Source: Symsagittifera roscoffensis (Eukaryota; Xenacoelomorpha; Acoela; Convolutidae). Taken from it: a stretch of 64,000 bases of DNA. The stretch lies in assembly GCF_963678635.1 (NCBI RefSeq), contig NC_087070.1, positions 17,767,318 to 17,831,317 on the forward strand, read 5' to 3'. Position numbers and translations under genes: made by a program. The notes below the pieces were generated by a model. That model did no database searches and was not told where the DNA came from. It saw only the letters and a list, made by a program, of their open reading frames with translations. Positions within the stretch are counted from its first letter, which is position 1. Every line of letters begins with the position of its first letter. Positions 26,158-38,500 of the stretch are shown piece after piece.

Positions 26158-26781
26158 TGCGCTCAAAAACAGGTCAAGAATTTTTACCTTAACGTACCTT
26201 AAAACACCTTAAAAATTTACCTTAAATCACCTTAAAAGTTAAGGTGTATCAACCTTAAAAAACACCTTAAAAAAGTTTTTTATAGGTAAATTTACCTTAA
26301 AAGTTTACCTTAAAAAAGTAGGTAATTTAACTACATTTACCTTAACATTAAGGTGTTTTTACCTTAAATTTTTACCTTAAAAACACAAAAGTTAAGGTAA
26401 AATAACCTCAAATGTTAAGGTAAAAAAACCTTAAAAGTGAAGAGAATTAAGGTTTTTTACCTTAACATTTAAGGTTATTTTACCTTAACTTTTGTGTTTT
26501 TAAGGTAAAAATTTAAGGTAAAAACACCTTAATGTTAAGGTAAATGTAGTTAAATTACCTACTTTTTTAAGGTAAATTTTTAAGGTAAATTTACCTATAA
26601 AAAAAATTTTTAAGGTGTTTTTTAAGGTTGATACACCTTAACTTTTAAGGTGATTTAAGGTAAATTTTTAAGGTGTTTTAAGGTAAGTTAAGGTGTACTT
26701 AAGGTAGTGCAAATTTACCTTAATTGTTAAGGTGTTTTAAGGTATTTTTTAAGGTAAATTTACCTTAACTTTTTTTTGAGT
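26158..26781. mobile_element. Fold-back (palindromic) element built from TTAAGGT motifs
   Basis: The sequence is a near-perfect inverted repeat with arms of about 250 bp meeting near 26,445. Blocks such as GTTAAGGTGTATCAACCTT in the left arm reappear inverted in the right arm. The arms are largely made of ACCTTAA / TTAAGGT heptamers in both orientations. The outer ends CGCTCAAAAA (left) and TTTTTTGAGTG (right) look like matching termini of a MITE-type element. I could not resolve a target-site duplication. No coding potential. Confidence 0.75.
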
Positions 26782-27413
26782 GTACAATGAGACAATTGAT
26801 GACTTTTGATATTTTCCAGTAGATCAATTTTCTCGAGTACAACATAATTTATGATCCAGTCGCAATGAACTTGAGTGGCATATACGTTCACTATGTCCAT
26901 AGCGCGGAAAATGACCTTGACATTCGTATTTGGACCGATGAATCTATCTAAAGACCTCAAGCTGCAGCAAAAACCTTCAAAATCTGCAGCACTGATTCGA
27001 ATGTATTTAGCTGTCGGCCCATCTTCTTGATAAACTACTTCAAGTTTATCCAGTTTTTTGGCGAATAAATCACTATGTTTCTCAATAAAATAGAGGCATA
27101 AAAAGAAAGAACGACGATCAACCAGAAGGCACAATTTGTTGATTTTCTAATTACATTCAACCAAAACCCGTGGCAAAATTGACTTTTTACTTTGGCCAAC
27201 TGTGTGCGGCACCTTTAGATTAGCATCTTTTATAAGATTCGTGAAATAATTACAAGTATTGGCAAAATTTCGCAAATCTCTCGAATGACAAAGTGTGACG
27301 TGATGAGTGGTAGAGTGCCCACGGATAAGTAATTGACAGATAAACTCTACTATTATTCTCGGAAGATCGTAAATTGTGGTAGTCCCGGAATTTTTCTCTA
27401 CAAGAACGACCAT
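26760..27413 (-). pseudogene. F-box-like reading frame with an internal TAG
   Basis: A minus-strand frame from ATG at 27,413 is interrupted by one TAG at 27,149-27,147 and then stays open in the same frame for another 128 codons. The N-terminal part reads DLPRIIVEFICQLL then SRDLRNFANTCNYFTNLIKD, which resembles an F-box (LP near the start, DL..F..TC..F). The second part (KYIRISAADFEGF, DIVNVYATQVHCDWIINYVV) has no domain I can name. The C-terminus runs straight into the fold-back element, so the original 3' end may be lost. A broken host gene or a gene with an unrecognised intron are both possible. Confidence 0.4.
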
Positions 27414-27559
27414 CTTTACTGTATTTTTCTTTAACTAGATTTTCTTCAACTACACTGAGGGAAATCAATATTTTTGGATTGAAACAAACGAATTCAATTC
27501 CATTTTTTTTTGGATTGAAACAAAAACATGAATTCAATTCCAAAAATTGCAAGAAAATC

Positions 27560-28640
27560 GGACAAAAAGTTGTTATTAAAATAGTAAATGTTCTATAGTT
27601 TCAAAAAAAATTTATAGACAACGTCTTAAATTTCTGAAATAATTCTGACCTTGAGACTGAAAAAATAAAACCGAATGTTCGAAATTGCATTTGAACTGTC
27701 AAAAGAGCAATTCAAAATGATTGCGCTTTTCGCATAACTTCAAAACAGTTTTCATTCAGCAGCGATCTGACATGAGGACACATAAAATGCCGACAGAAAG
27801 GCAAACCCGAAACTTCAAATAACTATTTCTAATTAGTATTAGCTTCAAAGTTGGAATTAGTTCAAAAATTTAAGACGGTCCGATATAGCTTTAACAAGTT
27901 TATCGGCCAACGTCAAATGTCACAAGGTCAACGTAATTTTGACCTTGAGACAGTGAATTGGGGTTGAATTTCATACTGATTTTACAAAATTGCATTTGAA
28001 CTGTCAAAAGGGCAAACCAAAAAGATTGCGCTTTTTCGAAGATCAGTTTTTTAAACATAAAACGCCAACAAAAAGGCAAACGCGAAACTTCAAAGAACTA
28101 TTTCTTATAAGTTTCACTTGAAGGTCAGAATAATTTCAAAAAGTTAAGACATCCGATAATTTTTTAAAAGCCATAACAAATATATCGGACAACGTTTTCA
28201 ACTTTTGAAAAAAAACTCTGACCTTCAAACTTAAATTTATTTGAAATGGTTTTTGAATTTTCGCGTTTGCTTTTGTATCGGCGTTTTATGTGTTCTTTCT
28301 ATTGAAAAAATGCTTGTCAGATTGCTGCTGAAGGTAAATTGTTTATAAATTAAATGTGTGAAGTTATATTAAAAGAAAACGGTTTGCTGATTTGAAATCT
28401 TTCGGTTTGCTGATTTGACAGTTCACACGCAATTTTGAAAATTCGGCTTGTATTTTCAACTCTATTTCACTGTCTCAAGGACAGAATTATTTCAGAAAAT
28501 TAAGACGTTGTCCGATAAATTTATTAAATGCTATAAATTTGTTAAAAGCTATAAATCAGAAAATATTTATCAGACAGATTTTGTCTCAAGGTCGTCTAAA
28601 AAAATTGCGTGCAAATAGGAAATAATTCTTTCATTTCAGC
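27560..28640. repeat. Direct and inverted AT-rich repeats
   Basis: Blocks near 27,700 (ACTGTCAAAAGAGCAA ... GGCAAACCCGAAACTTCAAA) recur near 27,990-28,100 in direct orientation. They appear inverted near 28,250-28,440 (TTTCGCGTTTGCTTTTGTATCGGCG, split by differences). The phrase GACGTTGTCCGATAAA and its inverse also recur. This looks like an old repeat or decayed element; no frame longer than about 60 codons is credible. Confidence 0.5.
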
Positions 28641-29290
28641 TCGTAAAAACATGGAAAAAACAATTACATAGTTGCGAGTTGAAAAAAGAAACAGACAAAT
28701 TGATCAAATTATCTACAGAGAGTTGAAAAACAACTGGAACTAACAGAATTAATTAAAAAGAGCAATTATCTATTTCGATCAACTTTTGCATGAAAAAGCT
28801 TGTCTTCCAGAATAAATATGACTCAAGGTCACCCTAAAATTAAAATTTCAATACAAAAAATACTCAAAATTGGCAGGTTGCACTTTAATCATTTCTGTCA
28901 GTTCCAATGTTTGCTACTAATGACATTTCAGCCAACTTATGCATGCCAAAGCTAATATTTCAGAAAGAAAGCATGTCTCAAGGCTACCAATATGCATGTT
29001 ACCAAAATTACTCAAAAATTTGCATATAACTCTTTTTAATTAATTCTCTTTGTTCCTACTTTTTCCAATTGGTTATAATCAAAAAATTACCGTTTTTGAC
29101 TGTTTAAGTTGCTCAAGATTACCGCTATTGCCAACTTAGCAGTAACTAAAGAATACTTATCTGAATTCAAGACTAAATTTTCATCGTGATATTTTATTAT
29201 GGAACACAAAAAATTTCAAGGTTCCCGATCATCTCTCATTCATCTAAATTCTGCTTTTTAAACGCATTAGTAACCAATCCTAAAACTTTC
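28641..29290. other. AT-rich spacer, nothing recognised
   Basis: About 650 bp of AT-rich sequence without a credible reading frame, RNA gene or repeat that I can define. Confidence 0.45.
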
Positions 29291-30420
29291 CGGCCGGAAA
29301 CTTGACATTGAGGCGATGCCGAGCTTCGCGCTACTTGCAATACAAAACAAAACAGCCACTAAATCGAAATGCCAAAATCAAAGATGTCAAAATCTATCAA
29401 AATGTATTTAAAAAATATCAAAAACTCAAACCAAGACAATCGAAGGTAAAAAGAGAATCAAAAAAATTACCAAGCTGTAAACAAGCAAAAATACCTAAGA
29501 AAAAACCCTTTAAGCCGAGAAAATTCAAAAAAAAGATCTTTCTGCTGATCAAACGACAAAAAATAAGGCCAATAAGCCGATAAAAATTTGGCCGAAACTT
29601 ATCAAACCGAGAAAAAACGAAAAAACACAAATTAAAATTAAGAAAAGACTAAAAAACTAACAAAAAGTTTTGGAAGCCACATCCTCTTTAATACGCAAAT
29701 ACATTTTTAGGTCATTAAACTACAAAATATGATAACAATAAGCCGATATAAAAAGGCCGAAACTTACCAAACCGAGAAGAAAAAGGAAAAAACTTAAAAA
29801 ATGAAAATTGAAAAAACTAAAAAAAAAAAATGAAACTGATAACAAAAATTGCTCCAGATGAATTCCCTTCATTGTACACATATACAATTTTTTCTGCTCA
29901 TTAAAGGACACAATACAAGGCCAATAAGCCGAAGAAATATAGGCCGAATCTTATTCAACCAAGAAAGAAACGAAATAAATTTACAACCAACCTAAAAAGC
30001 AAACTTCGAATAGTAACGGATAACCAAAATGCGAACATGCTCAAAGTATGTCTGTTGCCGTTTCCAACAGAGATACGACTGCTCCAGCTCATAGTGCAAC
30101 ATGCTGAAAATGGAGATCTTGAAATTGGAGATCATCCATGTGAACAAAGTTGTTCACGGGAAAAACAGCCTAGTACCTGATTGTAACACCCTTGCTTATC
30201 ACAAATGTAAGTAATTCCATCAAAAATGGCTATTGGATACTTGATTCTTATCAAAAAATAGAAACAAAACAAATAAAAACTCCTCGAAAAAATTCAATTA
30301 TCAAACAATTAACGGAGCCAGAATTAAACAGCATTGAAAAAGAAGACCGATGGAAACTTGCTAAGCACAAATTTCTGCGTAATAAAAACAGCAACGCACT
30401 TTAGCTAACACGATATAATT
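29290..30420 (+). mobile_element. Decayed LINE-related copy (5' portion)
   Basis: The block starts with GAGGCGATGCCGAGCTTCGCG, a phrase that recurs in related form near 33,850 and 34,937. Internal repeats AAGCCGATA...GGCCGAAACTTA occur near 29,575, 29,745 and 29,925. Later phrases (CATGCTCAAAGTATGTCTG near 30,035; GAACAAAGTTGTTCACGGG near 30,145) match those in the LINE copies at 34.6, 35.4 and 40.4 kb. Short plus-strand frames at 29,302-29,583 and 30,192-30,404 are lysine-rich and not convincing genes. I infer a truncated copy of the same family as the element at 34.9-38.8 kb. Confidence 0.5.
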
Positions 30421-32560
30421 CTCGCCAATATAAATCTAAACAAGACTGTTCGTATCAGGTCAGCGCCTTGAATCTTTCGACTGCTTTTTAGGCTGATAAC
30501 ATCAAAATTGACGAGTTAAACTTTGAGTCGCATATGAGATTAGTAACACCACACTTTTGTGAAGCTTGCCTCTCAAGCTTTCCTCAAGAACAAGCTTGCC
30601 TCTCAGTACAATTTGGTAGCCCGGGATAACTCACGCGTAAATAACTCGCGTTAAACTTTCAGAATCAAAGTATAAAACGAGCAAATTAGGAAGACTCGTT
30701 TCAGCTTGACTAGACAGTCAGTATTATAGTGAAGTGTGAGTACGAGAGGGCCTTCGTAAGTCCAATATCGAGCCCCCAAGTGAGCGAATTTTATTTATTT
30801 AGGAAAATGGTCGGGGAAAAAGCGGCTCATATTGGAAACTTTTTAAAAAGCAATTAAGCCCAATACTGGACCAAAAAAAAACAAAAAAAAATAGATCACA
30901 CAGCTTTCAACTATTCTTTTGAAACCTTTTGCCCAATGCTGTCGATTAACTTTCTCGAAAAACAACCGGAAACCGAGCCATTACTTCATGACTTATAGCT
31001 ATCGGTTTTCACAACAGTTGCCTAGTAAAGCACACATATTCAAGATGTAACATGCAAAGTGAAAACTATGTTAACGAACAAGGCGTTTGTTTTTTCTATA
31101 ACATACCCCATAATGGCAAGCACATGAATTAGAAATATTTGAGAACAACTGTTTTTACAACTAAGATGTAAAAACAAACTTCCCCGACAACAAATGAAAA
31201 TCTCTGTTAAGCAAGGCCGTATATGAGCAAATTAATGTTCACCTTTTTGTAAACCTTTTGAAACAAGCGGTAGACTTAATATCATCCATTAACCGGCTTG
31301 ACGTTACTTTATAAAACAGCTGCTTTGTTCGTGTAGCGAAATATGAAATAATCCCAACAGTTTTTGAATGCTCTGGCCATAGAACAATATCGCTCTTTGA
31401 GTGTCCTAACAAAAATTTAAACTAGCCATGGAAAACTATAGAAGCTCGGGCAAAGTGGACTAAGACCAATTGAACAAGATGATGGAAGCCACACCTTTTG
31501 TGCTGCTTTTCAAAGACGAAAAATAGAGGTATTTTAATGGTAAAAGTATAATACTTTTATTCAAAAAAAAAAGATTAAAGTATTGCACTGGTATCTTGAT
31601 GATCAACTAAGAACGAGACAAACAGACTCTCCCTCCTTAATTTTCTCCATCATGAAATAACTACCATATGGATTACACTGCCGAATTATAAGAGCACATA
31701 ATTGTATGCTTCGGGTAGCCCGACAAAACTTGATCCGACAGATAAAAACTTTAATATAGTCCAAAATCTGACACCAACTTCAATAATACTGCAATGGACT
31801 TGAAGTAACCAAACCTCACGCTCGACCAGTTTATATAATGTTTCCTAACTCGAAAGTCTGTTGCCCTGCTGCATTATGCTCCTTGGTGGCAAAAAGAATC
31901 TATATTCAAATTTTCAAAATTATATATCTTTTTAAATTATAAATCAAATCAATAATAAGAAAACATAGTCAACCGATAGTCGGAAAAGAGTCAATAAACG
32001 CAAGTAAACAAAAAACTTCAAGGCAAAAAAATGATGGCCTTGTTAAAATTTTGAATTTCGATAATTATTTATTATTGACACTTTTTTGATAAAATTAACC
32101 CAATTTGAGAAAACTGGATCAATAGGTAAAATTTACATTTTGAAGGGAAGTTCAATAATTAAACTCCACTTTAGAAAGTAGAAATCGATCACGTTTATCG
32201 TAACCTTTACACTTTCGCTGTTGGATAGTGGAGTTTGCCTTCCTTTTGAGGCTTTTAGGGAAAAATTCATGAGAAAATTTGAGCCTGAACAAGTTTGAAG
32301 ATTGTTCCTAAAAAAACGAAAAAAAAAATCATCGATACCTATGTAAGAGTCTAAACTACGTTCATCGACTCTTAATTAACCGAGAATGATTTGGATTGGA
32401 CAGACAGAATAATTTGGATTGGATTTTCCGGCAACATAAATTTCTCGTTAGGTCAGAGCATCACCCGTTTTATTGCCGTTTTTTGATATGACCCAGATTT
32501 CTTCAAAAGTATTCAACAAATTGAAATAACTGCGTCCATATTATCAGTAATTCCCATCGT
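30421..32560. other. AT-rich spacer, nothing recognised
   Basis: About 2.1 kb between the LINE-like copy and the last TRIP4 exon. It contains scattered poly-A and poly-T runs. Near 30,740 there is a short match to the ribosomal sarcin-ricin-loop phrase AGTACGAGAGG, but no surrounding rRNA similarity. I see no gene. Confidence 0.45.
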
Positions 32561-32564
32561 AACT

Positions 32565-35500
32565 TTAAAACTTTAAAGTTTTCTTGGCCGCTTTGTGTTT
32601 CTCCGCCTCCAGCTTCCATATTTTGGGCTGTCCAATCACAGGGAATTTGAAGTGGAGTTCGTGTGGATTCTCACACACCCACACGTAGGAAGAATCGCTG
32701 CATTCTATACCACTCTCTGAGGAGAAGGAGAACTGTTGCATGTATTGTTCTTGAGTGAGACAATCTATGACATCCACACAGCCTAGAATAGAGATAAATA
32801 GTATATGAACACACAGGCAGGAAAGCATGCAATGGCTTGTCAAATTGCAATTTTTTCACGAATTTTCATGACAATATTTACGAAGGAAAGGGCCAATAAA
32901 GAAGCTGTTCAGCTCTTTTTCAGAGAAGCGCTGTGCCCCTGGTTAAAATTACATGCATTTTCTGGTAAATTTTCTGGTCTGGGTCATATTGCCTCACTTT
33001 TAAGCAATGAGCACGGACCGGGGTTGGTCTCGAACCTCCGGCATTTCGATTTGAATGCAGATTCGATGTTGCAGCACTTCTAATACAAAAACATCTGACA
33101 CTATCCGAAATGTACCCCCCCCCCTCCAAAATCGCGTTGTTCAAATATCACAGTAAAACTTGCAATGATTAATTAGCTAATTGACGCTTAAATTTGCTGA
33201 CGCCTAATGTTGGACTATTAATAAGTCAGAAGAAATCGGTTTAACTTCGATGGACAAAATTTTTTTACAAGAGTGAAAGGAGAGGATCAAAATCGCTTTT
33301 ATGCCGCTGCTTTGTTTTTAGCCGCGATAGCGTTGAGGGAATTATCAAATCACTAAACTCTTTCATTATGTGAACGAAACAGCTCCTCATGTTTCGAAAC
33401 AAAACAATTTAATGCAAGGTGCTACGAAAATATAACAAGAGATGCCATATCATAAAAATGCTTTAGAATAGTTAAAAGTAAACAGCCCCACCCGATACGT
33501 CAGGGTGGTAACTCTTACCCAGTAGACATCCAGTGGGGTAGTCAACGGGGAAAGTTATCTGGTCATCATTCCTCAGTATCTTATACGTCTGTTCCAGTTG
33601 ATCAATCTCTTCACGTGGACATGCTTTGGCAGTAGATGCAATCCACAGTCTGCCTCTGTGTGTAGTGTACCAGTCTCTTCCTTCGAATCTCTTGATTCCG
33701 GCTACTAACAGAGACGCCCACGGCTGGTGCATTGACAGACACAGTCCTAAAAGTCATCAGTTCTTTTACACAGTTAAGAGATGTTGTCTAGATTGCTAGA
33801 CAATCGTACACGCATTGAAGGAAAGCTAATTTAAATACAAAATTTCACGCACAGGGGCGAAGCAGAGCTTCGCAAACTTGGAAAGCATTACAAACAGCAT
33901 GGCAAACTATCCGACAGAAATCAGCAGAAAAAATTACCCAAAAAATGACAATAAAATCTACCAAAACATGCATATCATGATTTTGTCTCGAATGAAAACT
34001 ACTTGAAAAGAAACATGTCGAAAAGGACAACTTACGGCCTTAACAGATCCTTAAAACAAAGTTTGCAAAACGGTAACCAAGAGGACAATGATGGGTTAGA
34101 CACCGCTGCGCCGAAATGAGGCACTAAGATAATGCAAAATGAGACCACTAAGACGATATAACACACTCCAACGCCTTTTAAGCCGAATAAACATGTTTAA
34201 AAAATTATACAAAAAAAACAGAGTAAGTATTGCAGAAACAGATTTCGACACAGATGAAACTTCGCAAAAACAAAAGAAAAACGTCAAAAAGTAGCTCTAA
34301 AAGGGTCAAAAATTGAAAAAATGTATAAAAACGATAAAAACTAATAAAAAATCTGTTATGCCCCGGAATCGAACGCCTATCCTGGAGAGTTACAGTCAGT
34401 CGTTCTGGCATCTGCGCTTAAAAATCTCAAAGCATTAGCCACTTATAAACCAGATACAAAGATACAATGTTATGCAGCAAAATTAAATCATGTTATTGCA
34501 GCAAAGGGCCACCAATTAAATGAGCAGTTTTATTTTCGCCTTGGGTTGGAAAAGGTCGATCTAGTAATATGACAGTTCGCTAAGCTTGTGTAAATAGAAC
34601 GAATAACTAAAATGGAAGCACGCTCAAAAAATCTACAGAACTAATCTTCCAACAGAGGCCTCCAGCAAATGTGTCCTATGAACAAAGTTGTTCTCGAAAA
34701 CAGTCTTTTAGCCGATTGCAAAACACTTGGTATCGCTAGCGTAATAATGCTAATGATCAAAAAATCTTTTCATGGAACTATGGATGCATTGATCCGAAAA
34801 TTGGGCTTGTGTTCTAAGTTAGCTGCCCAAGTGCTTCCTTATGTAGCCATGGAACGTTTTTGACTCACGGGGCAGCTCGGTTTTTGCTATCATCTTTTTA
34901 ACTCGGGCGAAAAAACTACTTTTGACTAAATATAACAGAGGCGAAGTATCGCTTTGCACCACTTGCGATACATTACAAGAAAGCCGCTAGATGAAAAAAA
35001 AAACAGATGCTGAAAAAACTAGATCTATCAAAGTGAAAAAAAAAACTAGTTTTGAAACCTAGGCCAAAGTAAAAAATTTGAGATTAGAAGCGAAAACTTA
35101 CAAAGCTGAGAGAGAACTTACAAAACGCTCACAAAGCAATAAACAGCTGAGCAGGAACGCTTCAAAATAATTTAAAAAAAACTCAAAAACTAATAAAAAT
35201 CCTCTCCCCTTAAAACACACGCACAAAAACTTTTATGATCATCAAATGACGCAAAATGAGGCCAGTAGCCGATCTAAAGTCAGTCGAACCTATTCAGCCG
35301 AAAAAAAAGAAACAGTAACAAATCGAATTGGTCCAACATGGATGGATTTTTAAAATGCTAACATGCTCAAAATAAGTATGTCGAAGTATTTCCAACGAAG
35401 ATGAGCAGATTATCCCGGTTCCGTAGGAAAAACGACTTTCAGCTGCAGACCCATTTCCGACCACAATCGGAAGCAAGATCCATCCACAATTCTCCTCAAA

Positions 35501-38500
35501 AACAACAACGGGTTCTTAACCCGGAGACAGTAAGACCACGCCACATTCTCTCCTATATCGCCAAACCACTGGACTCTAAACGGCGGCCCTGCTAATGATG
35601 CTAGCCTGAGAAGGCATTAAAACAAACCCACGGCCTGGATCTCAACTCTGTACCGTGCCACCAAACGTTCTATTACAACCAAAACAGTGTCTTGTGCCAC
35701 TACGGACGTAGGGTCCATCTTAAGCGTACTGAATTCAAAAGAACCCAAGAGTGGAATGAAAAGTTTTATTTCGACGAATGTGACTAGTGCCGATCAACTG
35801 CTATACTTAACGCAACCTCAGATCCGCAAGTGTCAACTTTAAGTGAAACTACTGGCTTCAAACATTTCCATTTTCAAGCAAATGCCTTCAAAAAACGATA
35901 GTATCATACAAAGCATGGATACAAACAACATCAAAGTAAAGCAATTCAGGAGACGTTTCTTAGCTCAATTCAAAAAGTTTCAGCCGTGCACCATGTAAAA
36001 GCCAATCGGCCGCCGACACAGTGTGGCAAAGGATGAGGAGTTGCCTTCATCATTGATGAAGCCGTTAAGCATCATCAACTAAAACTTATTAACAACGACA
36101 AACAATTCGAACTAATAGGAATACAAACAAAAATGAGAAAACACAAAAGCTCATTAAAATCTACATACACTCACAATCTAGCTGCAAATCCGGCTACAGT
36201 GCCTTAAGGGGCAAAAAGTAGCTAATGAAAACGATGATTTCGACCTCAATGTGTTGAAAGATATTGAATCAAACCGCATCACAGATATGTGCTGAAACTT
36301 CCCCGATATCAATCTTTATCTCACCGATGCTAGCATTTAGCTCTACCTGGAATACATAGCTTTGTCTGGGCTCTGATCATCAACAAACTACAATCACCCT
36401 AACATAGTTATAGAAATGATAGATTATCCCAAGCAAAAATTCAAAAAAGTTCCGCAAAGCCGATTGGGCGAAGTTCAGAAAGGAAGCTGAGAAAGTGTTC
36501 TCGAAAGCCAAAAAACCAGCTGTCTTTTCAGATATGACAGTATAGATGGAAAAATCATCAAAGCTGCCTCACCAAATCATCATCACAGCTGCTTCTCCCA
36601 CATCTACCATCTGAAGTCCTAAAAATTATGAAACAAGATAATCTTCAAAAGGAACATCTATGTCAGCCCAACAGTTGTACTATCATTAAAACAATCGCCA
36701 CCTTCATCCAAAACGAAGAAAAAGAAAAACGGATTTTTTAAAAAAAAGTCTGACCATAAAGCCAGCTCAATTGAGCTATGGCCTATCATTAAATCTGTCC
36801 AAAAACACCCATAACAAATCATTTCCAAGGACACCCCATACTACGAGGCGAAGCTATGCCACAATCGTTTCAGCGAGCTGTTTACCCCACACGCAAAAAA
36901 TCGTGACAAAACAAAAAGAACATTTATTCGCTATGTAAAGAAATTTGAACTTAGCAAAATTACCATCTCACCGCTAATGGTAAAGGAAACTACAAAGAGT
37001 AACACCCTCCCTAGGCACTGACAAAATTGCCCATATTCAATTACACTATATTGGACCAAATGACCTGAAATAAATGTCACAAATCAAAATCCTCTTTCAA
37101 CAGCCAAAATACCATAAAATTGGAAAAACCACGCATAATTCTACTCCCCAAACCAGGTAACGATCTAAAGAAATCGAAATGCATCTGACCAATTGCACTA
37201 CTATCGCCAATCGTCAAACACGTGGAAAGAATTTTTTAAGCTGAGCTACATTTGAACAAACAATTAACAGACCCCCATCACGGTTTTCCAAAAGCTAGGT
37301 CCACTGTTACTGCACTTTATTGTATCAACCATCATAGACCAAAAGGAAGATCAAAAGAACCATGCCAAAGTCCGTATAGTTGCACTGAATACAAAAACCA
37401 CCTTTGACTCAGCTAATTATGAACGAGGTGAAGCAAAAACTGACATGAGAAAAGCTGCACAAGATGTACCATAAGTGTTGCTTTTTCGCCAATAATCTTC
37501 TACCTTTACATGAGCTTCATGCCTAAGTCATGAGAAAAAGTCAAACCAGTCACTCAATCTGATGACATAACAATTCTAACTTCTACTCTACATCAAATTG
37601 AGTTTTTTTTTACCTAACTCAATTAAACGAATGGCTGAAAAACAGGCACTTAAAACTAGCCCTTGAAAAATAAATCCAGGGCAAGTCTTTCTTGTTCTTG
37701 GTCCGCCGAAGTAAATTACGAAACCAAGGTCGATTTTGCAGGGTAACGGGAAGAAACATTAAAAACCCAAAAAACCTGTGTTAACTACGATAACATGTTC
37801 CCAAAGTGTTTACGCTCCCAAGTGTTTATTTTTGGCATACTTGCATTTTTAGAGAATGTTATTTCTGACTTGAACTTATGCGCAAATATTGAATGCATTA
37901 GCTCCAAACAGCAGATAGATACTGAAAAGAACACTGAAAACCAAATACGAGAAAAAAATTGCCATCCTCAAACATCTGCATACTAAAACTCAGATTTTAT
38001 TGAGCTACATCACAGTAAAATTTTGGTTATGACCAATCCTGTAGTGAAATTCAAAGCATAAAAGCCTCACGTTGAGCTAGGTGCACGCTTGCACAGCTCC
38101 ACTCCCGACATTCGTCCATTCTTAGCTACCTCAAGATTGACTCAAAAAAGACTATTATGTACATTGTTTGCAATCTAAGGCCGCATGACACGCACCACTT
38201 ATTCAACTGCCCAGGCAGACCGACAAATCTCAATATTCTTAGTCTATCGACTGACTTGAACCTCTTCTTGTCTATCGACTGACTTGAACCTCTAATTACC
38301 TGAACCTCTTCAGCTCATATAGCACGAAAGAGCGGGAGCATCGAGTCGAGCGTTTAAAGGACGTTAAAGTAACCCACGCTAGTGGCATGCCCTACTAATG
38401 CTGTCGATTTCCAATAACACTGGACCAGCAACGAGTCCCAACCACTGTTAAACGAAACAAACAAACACAAGGTCATCATGAATCAACGAGGCTACAGCAG

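Noticed and set aside
29302-29583. 93-codon lysine/arginine-rich frame
   Set aside because: Composition reflects A-rich sequence inside a decayed repeat copy; no domain or start context.
30735-30760. Short match AGTACGAGAGG to the sarcin-ricin loop of large-subunit rRNA
   Set aside because: Only about 11 bases match and flanking sequence shows no rRNA similarity.
33015-33050. Perfect B-box-like GGTTCGAGACC on the minus strand in TRIP4 intron 3
   Set aside because: No A box at the right distance and no cloverleaf; could be a SINE remnant, but I cannot support it.
34350-34430. tRNA-Tyr-like text on the minus strand (GACTGTAACTC ... GCGTTCGATTCC)
   Set aside because: The T-stem and acceptor stem do not pair, so it is not a functional tRNA gene; at most a decayed tRNA-related fragment.
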